Below are positions 12,392 to 19,657 of a DNA stretch of 64,000 bases, one piece after another; within the stretch, counting starts at the first letter, position 1; every line of letters begins with the position of its first letter. Below the pieces are notes generated by a model. It was not told the origin of the DNA, ran no database searches, and was given only the letters and a program-made list of their open reading frames with translations. Source of the DNA: Marinovum sp034669705 (lineage in GTDB: Bacteria > Pseudomonadota > Alphaproteobacteria > Rhodobacterales > Rhodobacteraceae). The position numbers were made by a program, and so were the translations under genes. The stretch spans positions 140,271 through 204,270 of the forward strand of contig NZ_JAXMOR010000005.1 in assembly GCF_034669705.1 (NCBI RefSeq), given 5' to 3'.

Positions 12392-13297
12392 ATGGCCCAA
12401 GACTATGAAATCGCCTCATTCACTCTTTATGCCAAACCCGGCGGCGGCATTATCAACAGCAACAACTTGCCCGACGGTACATTGATCGGCGGCGACGACA
12501 CCGACGACGACAGTTGGGACGTGGGCGACGCCTATACGAACGGATCTGGATACAGCTTCGTCGGTCACTATACCGAAGGTGGACATCTCTTCCTCGTCTT
12601 CGAAAGCCCTTCGTTTTATTCCATCGTCTCCCCCACCGCGGCCTCCGGCGACCCGGCCTATCCCAGCAATTACGTCAGTGATCCCGCCCCGGTGTCGGCG
12701 AGTTCGCAAGCCACCTGCTTTGCCGAAGGCACCCGGATCGCAACCGCCGACGGCGACCGCGCCGTCGAGGCGCTGGAGATCGGCGACCTCGTGCTGACCG
12801 CCACCGGTGCCACCGTCCCGGTGCGCTGGATCGGTCGACAGACCCTGCACCGCGCCGTCATGGGCGCGCGCTTTCAGCCGGTCCGCATTCGCGCCGGGGC
12901 GCTTGGCGATTGCCTGCCCCATGCCGACCTGACCGTCACCGCCGATCATGGCATGGTGATCGATGGGCTGGTGATCAACGCCGCGGCGCTGGTCAACGGC
13001 ACCACCATCGACTGGGTGCCGATGGCCGAATTGCCAGACAGCTTCACCGTCTACCACATTGAGACCGAAGCGCATGACGTGATCCTTGCCGAGGGCGCCC
13101 CGGCAGAGACCTTCATCGACTACATTGGCCGTCAGGCGTTCGACAATGCCGCCGAATACCTCGCGCTCTACGGTGCCGAGCGGATCATCCCCGAAATGCC
13201 GCAGCCCCGGATTTCCTCGGCACGCCTGCTGCCAGGCGCGCTGCGTCAGCGCCTAAACCTCGCGGACCCGGCGGCAGACCTCGCACTGGCCGGCTGA
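12392..13297 (+). CDS. Hint_2 domain protein, array member 2
   Basis: A 301-residue protein, start ATG 12392 with only a weak GGAAAA element upstream; an in-frame TTG at 12368 is less likely. The N-terminal ~108 residues include GDAYTNGSGYSFVGHYTEGGHLFLVFE, a pattern shared with array member 3. The Hint domain starts at Cys109 (CFAEGTRIATADGDRAVEALEIGDLVLT), with TVTADHGMVIDG and ETEAHDVILAEG following. The C-terminal ~190 residues are nearly the same as in member 1, so the two arose by duplication and differ mainly in the N-terminal domain. No signal peptide. Function unknown. Confidence 0.84.
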   Translation: MAQDYEIASFTLYAKPGGGIINSNNLPDGTLIGGDDTDDDSWDVGDAYTNGSGYSFVGHYTEGGHLFLVFESPSFYSIVSPTAASGDPAYPSNYVSDPAPVSASSQATCFAEGTRIATADGDRAVEALEIGDLVLTATGATVPVRWIGRQTLHRAVMGARFQPVRIRAGALGDCLPHADLTVTADHGMVIDGLVINAAALVNGTTIDWVPMAELPDSFTVYHIETEAHDVILAEGAPAETFIDYIGRQAFDNAAEYLALYGAERIIPEMPQPRISSARLLPGALRQRLNLADPAADLALAG

Positions 13298-13424
13298 CGC
13301 CGTCACTGGCCTCGCGCAGCGCCGGCCGGCCCGCCCGCCGCCCGGCGCTGCGCGACCGGTCGAAAGCGGCCCTGAGGGCGAAGAAGACGGCCCCCACCAC
13401 ACTAGCGAATTCTGGCCGATGACG

Positions 13425-13455
13425 CGGCCCGGAGCCCCTGCTTCCGGGCCGTTTT
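13425..13455 (+). terminator. Terminator after Hint gene 2
   Basis: Stem CGGCCCGGA/TCCGGGCCG (9 bp) with loop GCCCCTGCT, followed by TTTT. Located ~130 bp past the stop. Its sequence is very close to the acnA terminator. Confidence 0.68.
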
Positions 13456-13565
13456 GCCGTTTGCCGGTCGCGGCCCGGAAGCCGGATCCTGATCCTGTCA
13501 GGCTTGAGTTTTGATTTCAGATGAGACGACACTAGGACTTTGGTCGCATTTACGGGATCAGCATC

Positions 13566-14540
13566 ATGCCTTTTGAAACAAATTCGCAAGCTACCTACAA
13601 CTTTGACGGAACAACGTTAACGCAGTCGTCAGGGACCATTGTCGGCCCCGTCACCATGACCCACACGGAACTCTCCGGCGGCACGGTGCCGGATACCTTC
13701 GAGGCCGGGGAAGCCTACGACTCGCAGGCCACGGGTCTGGATTGGCAAACAGAATGGGTCGGCAGCTTCACGTTCAATGGCGAGGTCTTCCAGGTTTTCG
13801 AGATCACCCATTTCAACGGCAATCCGAACAACACCACGACGACCCACCTTTTCGCGCATCCGCTGCCGCCCGACCACTTTGGCGCGACGCAGCAATCCCA
13901 GATAGACAATTACCCGGACAACGTTCCGCTTGCATCGATCAACACCGCCAATTCGGCCCATTGCTTTGCGCCCGGCACGCGCATCACCACGCCGCTTGGT
14001 GCAATCGCGGTCGAGGATCTGCGCATCGGTGATACCATCGCGACGGCAGCGGGCCGGTCGGTGGCGGTCCGCTGGATCGGTCGCCAGACCCTCGCCAGGG
14101 TGAGCTCTGGTCGCCGGATGCAGCCGGTCCGCATCGCCGCCGGAGCGCTTGGTCAGGGACTGCCCTGCGCGGATCTGACCGTCACCGGCGACCATGGCCT
14201 GGTGATCGACGGGCTGGTGATCAATGCCTCTGCGCTGGTCAACGGGCATTCCATCGATTGGGTCCCGTTGCGCGACCTGCCCGACCAGATCACCTTTTAC
14301 CACGTCGAGACCGAGGCGCACGACGTCATCCTCGCCAATGGCACCCCGGCCGAGACCTTCATCGACTATCTCGGGCGGCGGGCCTTCGACAATTTCGCCG
14401 AGTATCTTGGCCTCTTCGGGGCCGAGCGGATCATTCCCGAGATGGCCGCGCCGAGGATCAGTGCCGCCCGGCTGCTGCCGAAGGCGATCCGCGCGCGGCT
14501 GGGTGTTCTGGCCGACGGCGAGATGGCGCTGACCGCCTGA
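13566..14540 (+). CDS. Hint_2 domain protein, array member 3
   Basis: A 324-residue protein, start ATG 13566 (GGGATC upstream is a weak ribosome site). The N-terminal ~132 residues hold GEAYDSQ...WVGSFTFNGEVFQVFEITHF, homologous in pattern to member 2. The Hint domain begins at Cys133 (CFAPGTRITTPLGAIAVEDLRIGDTIAT), with TVTGDHGLVIDG and ETEAHDVILANG. The tail LFGAERIIPEMAAPRISAARLLPKAIR matches its paralogues. A hairpin terminator separates it from gene 2, so it probably has its own promoter. Role unknown; an autoprocessing or surface-matrix role is only inference. Confidence 0.84.
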   Translation: MPFETNSQATYNFDGTTLTQSSGTIVGPVTMTHTELSGGTVPDTFEAGEAYDSQATGLDWQTEWVGSFTFNGEVFQVFEITHFNGNPNNTTTTHLFAHPLPPDHFGATQQSQIDNYPDNVPLASINTANSAHCFAPGTRITTPLGAIAVEDLRIGDTIATAAGRSVAVRWIGRQTLARVSSGRRMQPVRIAAGALGQGLPCADLTVTGDHGLVIDGLVINASALVNGHSIDWVPLRDLPDQITFYHVETEAHDVILANGTPAETFIDYLGRRAFDNFAEYLGLFGAERIIPEMAAPRISAARLLPKAIRARLGVLADGEMALTA

Positions 14541-14650
14541 CGCCTCACGGCCGGCCCGCGCCGGCGACCCATCTGGTCCGGGGTCTGTGCCCGGAAAGAC
14601 CCGCCGCAGACCCGTGCGGGACGCCGCGGTCACGGCCCGGTTTTGACGTG

Positions 14651-14714
14651 TTTCCGCGTTGTCTTGTTTCCGAGTTGTCTTGTTTCCGCGTTGTCTCGTT
14701 GCCGCGTCGTCTTG
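14651..14714. repeat. 16-bp tandem repeat, 4 copies
   Basis: Four back-to-back 16-bp units with consensus TTTCCGCGTTGTCTTG; copies 2-4 differ from it at one to three positions. It lies in the 244-bp spacer between Hint genes 3 and 4, about 70 bp before the ATG of gene 4, so it could affect that promoter or simply be a variable-number repeat. Confidence 0.85.
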
Positions 14715-14784
14715 ACAGCTTGCCTGTCATCGCGCCGTTTCTCGACCTCTCAAACAAGTCCTTTCCCAGCTCGGAGACCAGCCC

Positions 14785-15957
14785 ATGCCAGTGACAGACC
14801 ATGTTCTGAGGGGAGGTATCGCGTTCAACGAACTGCATGCCCACCCGACGACCGATCACAACAACTTCAACGACGGCACCAACGGATTCCAGGATATGTT
14901 TGTGGAATTCACCAACGTCTCGGGCGCGGCGATCGATATCGGCGGCCTCGAGCTTTGGGGGTTCGATGGCGTGAATTTCGCGCTTCTCCATACGTTTCCG
15001 CCGGGAACTTCGCTTGGCCCGGGCGAGCACTTCACCCTTGTCGACAGTGAACGCGCCACCGGAACGTCGCCGAACAACATCGGCGGCGGACAGTCGGATT
15101 TCTCAGACCATCAACTCTGGTGGAACGACCCAGGGAACCTCTATCTGCACGATCCCGGCGCCAACCAGCATATCGTGTTGACCGGTCCCGCCACGAACTT
15201 CGATGCTGCCGACGACGCCGACTTTCTGGCCGAGAACCCGGGATCAACCGAAATCGGCCGCGACCAGACCCCGGCCAATCCCGGACCGAGCGATCAATCC
15301 TTCCAGCGCACGCCCGACGGCGAGGAGGGAGATTTTGACTCTGCCACAGCCACGCCGGGCACGGAAAACCAATGCTTTACCGCCGGAACCGCGATTGCCA
15401 CGCCGGCGGGCCAGGTCGCGGTAGAGTGTCTTGTCATCGGCGACATGGTCACCACCGCAGGCGGAGGCGCGGCCGCGGTCAGATGGGTCGGCCGCCAGAC
15501 TGCGCGAAAGAAGACCTCCGGCCTGTTCCTGCAACCGGTCCGGGTCCGTGCCGGGGCCTTGGGCGGTGGCCTGCCGCGCTCCGATCTGACCCTCACCGGC
15601 GATCATGGGCTGGTGATTGACGGTCTGGTCATCAATGCCTCGGCGCTGGTCAACGGCCACACGATCGCCTGGGTGCCCCTGGCCGAACTGCCCGACGAGG
15701 TGACCTATTACCACCTCGAGACCGAGGCGCACGACGTCATCCTCGCCGAGGGCGCGCCGGCCGAGACCTTCATCGACTACATTGGCCGGCAGTCCTTCGA
15801 CAATCACGCCGAGTACCTCGCGCTCTACGGCGCCGAAAGGATCATCCGCGAAATGCCCATGCCGCGGATCTCCGCGCCAAGGCTCGTGCCGGCGGCGATC
15901 AAGGCGCGGTTGGGGATCGTCCATGCCGAGCAGGCTGTGACGCCGCTGGCGGGCTGA
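14785..15957 (+). CDS. Lamin-tail-like / Hint_2 domain protein, array member 4
   Basis: The longest member at 390 residues, start ATG 14785. Residues ~8-190 look like a lamin-tail (LTD) domain: IAFNELHAHPTT near the start, then FQDMFVEFTNVSGAAIDIGGLELWGFDG, PGTSLGPGEHFTLVD and GSTEIGRDQTPANPGPSD. The Hint domain starts at Cys197 (CFTAGTAIATPAGQVAVECLVIGDMVTT), with TLTGDHGLVIDG and ETEAHDVILAEG. The tail is shared with the paralogues. LTD domains in bacteria are usually extracellular, which hints at export, but no signal peptide is visible, so a non-Sec route would be needed. Its stop is 15 bp from the stop of the convergent flavoprotein gene. Confidence 0.86.
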   Translation: MPVTDHVLRGGIAFNELHAHPTTDHNNFNDGTNGFQDMFVEFTNVSGAAIDIGGLELWGFDGVNFALLHTFPPGTSLGPGEHFTLVDSERATGTSPNNIGGGQSDFSDHQLWWNDPGNLYLHDPGANQHIVLTGPATNFDAADDADFLAENPGSTEIGRDQTPANPGPSDQSFQRTPDGEEGDFDSATATPGTENQCFTAGTAIATPAGQVAVECLVIGDMVTTAGGGAAAVRWVGRQTARKKTSGLFLQPVRVRAGALGGGLPRSDLTLTGDHGLVIDGLVINASALVNGHTIAWVPLAELPDEVTYYHLETEAHDVILAEGAPAETFIDYIGRQSFDNHAEYLALYGAERIIREMPMPRISAPRLVPAAIKARLGIVHAEQAVTPLAG

Positions 15958-15972
15958 GGCGTCCGGCGCGGA

Positions 15973-16989
15973 CTACCGCAGATGCGCCGAAAGGGTCATC
16001 TGCTTGTCCCATTCGGTATCGAGCCAGGTGTCGATGGCGGTGCGCGCCTCCTGCGGGGTGCCGCCACCCGCAAGGGTCTCTTGCAGGATCCGGCATTGTC
16101 GGAACAAGGCGCTCAGCCCGGTGCCCAGCCGGGGCGGCCACTGCGAGCGCGCGTCGCCCAGAGCGATCCAGTTCGGCATCTCCGCCTCCGGCACCCGCAA
16201 CCGGCGGTAATTCGGCGCGATGGTCGCGGTCCTGCGCACCAGCCGGGCGCCCTTGGGGATGAGCGCGGCCACCTGCGGATGGACGGCCCGCGCGACATCG
16301 TCGAGCGTTGCGATGCGGGGCGCGCCCCGCCCCAGCGCCGCGGTGATGCGCATCCGCCGACCGTCGAAATCGCCATAGAGCGCCCGCGTCGGCCCCTCGA
16401 CCGCAGGGCCGGACCAATGCAGCAGCGGCTGCGGTGCCGGCAGGGCCAGTTCGTAGGTCTGATAGAGCCGCACCGGGCCATCATCCTCGAGCCGTGCCGC
16501 CGGCGCGAAGGGCGCCAGCATGGCCCGCGTCGCCCGATGCGCGCCGGTGGCGTCGATGACCAGGTCAAACACCCCTGCCCCGGCAGCGCTCCGAGCGCTC
16601 AGCCGCGTGCCGCAGCGCCCGGTGAGCGTGACATCGCGCCAGGCCTCTAGGGGACGCCGGGCCAGGCAGACCGCCAGCGCGCTGTCGATCGCGGCGCGGG
16701 AAATGTGCGGTTCGGTGTACTCGGTGCAGCCATCGCCGGTCAGTTGGCGCCAGAGACAGTCCGGGGCAATCCGCGCCGTGATCTCCTGCGCCAATCCGGC
16801 GTCGATTGCCGCGGCACTGGGCAGCACCGTTCTGGCCACGACATGGGTGTGGCGGGTGGTCGGCGGCGGTCCCAGCCCCGGTCGCGGCAAGGCCCGGACC
16901 ACCCGCAGGCCAAGGCCCGCAAGCGCGATGGCCGCCAGTCGCGCCGCCGGCCCGTCACCAAAGATCAAAACGTCCAATGCGCGCTCCAT
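15973..16989 (-). CDS. FAD-dependent oxidoreductase of the tryptophan-halogenase-like type
   Basis: A 338-residue protein beginning at ATG 16989; an upstream TTG frame lacks support. The N-terminus has a degenerate dinucleotide-binding fold, ALDVLIFGDGPAARLAAIALAGLGLRVV, where the usual GxGxxG reads GDGPAA. A second FAD motif, WIALGDARSQWPPRLGTGLSA, near residue 285 fits flavoprotein monooxygenases and halogenase-like enzymes (GD motif). In this group some such proteins modify amino acid side chains of partner proteins. It is the only minus-strand gene inside the Hint array, between members 4 and 5. Substrate unknown. Confidence 0.72.
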   Translation of the reverse strand: MERALDVLIFGDGPAARLAAIALAGLGLRVVRALPRPGLGPPPTTRHTHVVARTVLPSAAAIDAGLAQEITARIAPDCLWRQLTGDGCTEYTEPHISRAAIDSALAVCLARRPLEAWRDVTLTGRCGTRLSARSAAGAGVFDLVIDATGAHRATRAMLAPFAPAARLEDDGPVRLYQTYELALPAPQPLLHWSGPAVEGPTRALYGDFDGRRMRITAALGRGAPRIATLDDVARAVHPQVAALIPKGARLVRRTATIAPNYRRLRVPEAEMPNWIALGDARSQWPPRLGTGLSALFRQCRILQETLAGGGTPQEARTAIDTWLDTEWDKQMTLSAHLR

Positions 16990-17244
16990 CGGGTCTGCCG
17001 GCGGCCAGCGCCGCACCGCACGGTCACGCCACCGCCGCCTCGGCGTGGCAGCACCGGCCAAGTATCCCCACGCCTGCGCCCTGCCGCAAGCCGGAACCTG
17101 GGCGTTTAAACCAAAACTTGTCTGGTTGACAAAGCCGCGCTAGCCTAACGGTCCGATCCCCGTGCCATCGGGACTATTTTCACCGGTTCATGGCGTTACG
17201 GGACCCTATTTTGACAGACTACATAACTTCCGAGGGATATTCAC

Positions 17245-18153
17245 ATGGCTCAAGAAAGTTTCAGCGTTTACTATGAAGTTCAAGGTATGGGCGCCGGTGC
17301 CACGCATGGTCCGGCCCAGTCCAATCCCACCACACTTGTAGAGCTTGCCAGCGACGGAGACGGCGTCAACGGCAACACCGATCCTAACCAGGACATCGAC
17401 TGGTCCTCCTCGGGCTTCACCGGACCGTTCGTCTACATCGGTCTGTCCGGGAACGGCGATCCGATTATCGAGGACCAAAATAGCTTCGCGCGCTTCGTCG
17501 TGTCGAACAACAACGGTCTGGAGGGGTCGAACGTCAATCCCGATACCTCGGCGTCTTACAGCTATTGTTTTGCCGCCGGCACGCTGATCGCCACCCCAGA
17601 CGGCGACCGCGCCGTCGAAACCCTATGCATTGGCCAGGACATCCTGACCGCAAGCGGCAAGACCGTCGCCGTCAAATGGTTGGGCCGACAGACCATCCGC
17701 AAATTCCTCAACGGTGCGCGCATCCAGCCGGTGCGCATTCGCAAGGGCGCCTTGGGTGACGGGCTGCCAAAACGGCCCCTTGTGGTGACCGGCGATCATG
17801 GGCTGGTGATCGACGGGCTGGTGATCAATGCCGCCGCGTTGGTGAATGGTACGACGATCAACTGGGTGCCGCTGGCCGAACTCGGCGACAGCGTCACCTA
17901 TTATCATGTCGAGACCGAGAACCACGACGTGATCCTTGCCGAGGGCGCCCCGGCCGAGACCTTCATCGACTACCTCGACCGCCGTGCTTTCGACAATTAC
18001 AGCGAGTACCTGGAGCTTTACGGCGCAGAGCAGGTCATCCGCGAAATGCCCATGCCGCGGATCAGCGCCGCGCGGATGGTGCCGTCGTCCCTCAGGGCCC
18101 GGCTTGGCCTGTCGATGGGAGACGAGGCACAGCCCCGCAAGAGGACCGGCTGA
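17245..18153 (+). CDS. Hint_2 domain protein, array member 5
   Basis: A 302-residue protein, start ATG 17245 with GAGGGA upstream. The N-terminal ~107 residues form an acidic, Gly/Asp-rich domain containing FVYIGLSGNGDP, and differ from the other members. The Hint domain starts at Cys108 (CFAAGTLIATPDGDRAVETLCIGQDILT), with VVTGDHGLVIDG and ETENHDVILAEG. The tail LYGAEQVIREMPMPRISAARMVP is closest to member 4. It is separated from the rest of the array by the flavoprotein gene. Function unknown; same possible Cys-thioester chemistry as the others. Confidence 0.84.
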   Translation: MAQESFSVYYEVQGMGAGATHGPAQSNPTTLVELASDGDGVNGNTDPNQDIDWSSSGFTGPFVYIGLSGNGDPIIEDQNSFARFVVSNNNGLEGSNVNPDTSASYSYCFAAGTLIATPDGDRAVETLCIGQDILTASGKTVAVKWLGRQTIRKFLNGARIQPVRIRKGALGDGLPKRPLVVTGDHGLVIDGLVINAAALVNGTTINWVPLAELGDSVTYYHVETENHDVILAEGAPAETFIDYLDRRAFDNYSEYLELYGAEQVIREMPMPRISAARMVPSSLRARLGLSMGDEAQPRKRTG

Positions 18154-18390
18154 AAGGCTTTCCCCCGGCGGCGCGCCCTGCGCCGCCGCTTGCCGACCCG
18201 GACCGCATGCGGCGCGCGTGTTTCCGAGGCATCCCGTGCCTGATGTGCCACCTGTTCCCGCAGCCCCGCCGAATATGTGCGCAGCGCCCCGCCCATCGCG
18301 CATTCGTGAGGCGACAGCCGGGCTATTCCCCGTTTATCTGCCGGCAGCCCACATAGAATTGGGCGCAAGAGGCAGAATGGATTCCTAGAG

Positions 18391-18519
18391 ATGAGAATGA
18401 TTTTGGTTACAGTTCAGGCGGCGATCCTGTTGGTGCTCGCCGTGATCGGGGCGCAGGGCAGTGACAGCCAGCGCGCCTCCTGCCCGGTCAGTCAGCCCGG
18501 CACCTACTGCGAGCGCTGA
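18391..18519 (+). CDS. Small hydrophobic peptide (42 aa)
   Basis: ATG 18391 opens a 42-codon frame: MRMILVTVQAAILLVLAVIGAQG, a signal peptide or single membrane span, then a short tail with two cysteines (ASCPVSQPGTYCER). The ribosome site is weak (TAGAG). Its last 16 bp overlap the 3' end of ccmD on the other strand. It could be a real small secreted peptide or a chance frame; the clean hydrophobic segment and paired cysteines favour the former slightly. Confidence 0.4.
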   Translation: MRMILVTVQAAILLVLAVIGAQGSDSQRASCPVSQPGTYCER

Positions 18520-18668
18520 GCCTTCAGCCGCGCCTCGACATCCCTGAGCTGGGCGCGGACCTGCCGCGCCCGCCACAGGCTGGCCCAGATGATCAGCGCC
18601 AGCAGCAACAGGCTGACCCCATAGGCCGAGAGCACCGCGCCGGCGTATTTGCCAAGCTCAGGGATCAT
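18504..18668 (-). CDS. ccmD: Heme exporter protein CcmD
   Basis: A 54-residue single-span membrane protein, MIPELGKYAGAVLSAYGVSL then LLLALIIWAS and a basic, amphipathic C-terminal helix (RARQVRAQLRDVEARLK). This is the usual CcmD plan. CcmD binds CcmC and CcmE and is needed to release holo-CcmE from the CcmABC complex during cytochrome c maturation. Its ATG overlaps the TGA of ccmC (ATGA), which indicates translational coupling and fixes the start. The family call rests on size, topology and position. Confidence 0.85.
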   Translation of the reverse strand: MIPELGKYAGAVLSAYGVSLLLLALIIWASLWRARQVRAQLRDVEARLKAQRSQ

Positions 18669-19396
18669 TGCATCCGCTCCCGTGCCAGCAGGGCGCGCAT
18701 CCTGCGCGCGCGGATCTCGGTCTGGGTGCGGATCAGCACCAAGAGCACGAACAAGAGCACAAAGCCCGCCATTGCCACCAGCGCCGGGTACCAGAAGACA
18801 TCCGCCACGTTCTCCTCGGCATCGAGCGACAGCGAGGCGCCCTGGTGCAACCCCTGGTTCCAGAAGTTCACCGCGTAGCGCGACAGCACCGCAAAGACCG
18901 AACCGACGAGGCAGAGCACCGCGGTCAGGTCGGCGGCAGTGTCGTCATTCTCGATCGCGCTCCACAGCGCGATATAGCCGAGGTAGAACAGCAACAGGAT
19001 CAGGAACGACGTCAGCCGCGGATCCCAGGCCCACCAGGTGCCCCACATCGGCTGGCCCCAGATTGCTCCGGTGACCAGCGCGATCAGCGTCATCACCAGT
19101 CCCACCGGCGCCGCGGCGCGGGCGGCCAGCGCGCTCACATGGTGGCGGCGGATGATCCAGATCAGCGAGGCCACCAGCATCATGAACCAGGCGTTGATCG
19201 CCATCAGCGCCGCCGGAACATGCAGGTAGAATATCTTGACGGTCGAGCCCTGGCGGTAGTCGTCCGGCGTGAAGAAGAACCCCCAGATCAACCCGGTGGC
19301 CAGACAGCCCAGCGACAGCACCCAAAGCGCCGGGATCACCCGGTCGCTGGTGTCGATGAACTTCTTCGGGTTCGCATATTCCCAGATCGAGGTCAT
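18665..19396 (-). CDS. ccmC: Heme exporter/transporter CcmC
   Basis: A 243-residue inner-membrane protein with six spans. It holds the tryptophan-rich haem-handling motif WGTWWAWDPRLTS near residues 120-132, between conserved periplasmic histidines (YLHVPAA near residue 58 and a later His). CcmC loads haem onto the chaperone CcmE in System I cytochrome c maturation. Start ATG 19396. It overlaps ccmD by the ATGA quartet. A 262-bp spacer with tandem repeats separates it from ccmB, so it may be transcribed separately or with reduced read-through. Confidence 0.95.
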   Translation of the reverse strand: MTSIWEYANPKKFIDTSDRVIPALWVLSLGCLATGLIWGFFFTPDDYRQGSTVKIFYLHVPAALMAINAWFMMLVASLIWIIRRHHVSALAARAAAPVGLVMTLIALVTGAIWGQPMWGTWWAWDPRLTSFLILLLFYLGYIALWSAIENDDTAADLTAVLCLVGSVFAVLSRYAVNFWNQGLHQGASLSLDAEENVADVFWYPALVAMAGFVLLFVLLVLIRTQTEIRARRMRALLARERMQ

Positions 19397-19540
19397 GACA
19401 GATACCTATTCGTGAATGTGTGGCGATGCCAGCGGCATTTTCGTCGCGGTCCGGCGCGCCTTTGACCGGCGGAGTTCACGGTGTCCTGTTGCAGGGCGGG
19501 TCGGCACCCCACGGCCTGTTGCGCCATGCCAGCGCCCCCT

Positions 19541-19654
19541 GCCCGCCATCGGGTGGGATTGCACCCCCCCGCCCCTCGCGTCCCGCCGTAGGGTGGGATT
19601 GCAACACCCCGCCCCTCGCGCCCCGCCGTAGGGTGGGTTTGCAACCCACCGCCC
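19541..19654. repeat. 40-bp tandem repeat with palindromic core
   Basis: Units of exactly 40 bp: GGGTGGGATT recurs at 19551 and 19591, with GGGTGGGTTT at 19631, each followed by GCAA/GCAC and a C-rich GCCCCTCGCG segment. The last copy contains the inverted repeat GGTGGGTTTGCAACCCACC, able to form a hairpin on either strand. It sits between ccmB and ccmC, where it could attenuate transcription or act as a REP-like element. Confidence 0.85.
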
Positions 19655-19657
19655 CCA

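Noticed and set aside
17062..17244. TTGACA near 17125 as promoter of Hint gene 5
   Set aside because: No acceptable -10 element at 16-18 bp spacing, so not listed.
19541..19654. CRISPR array at the 40-bp repeats
   Set aside because: Units are contiguous with no spacers and only about three copies.
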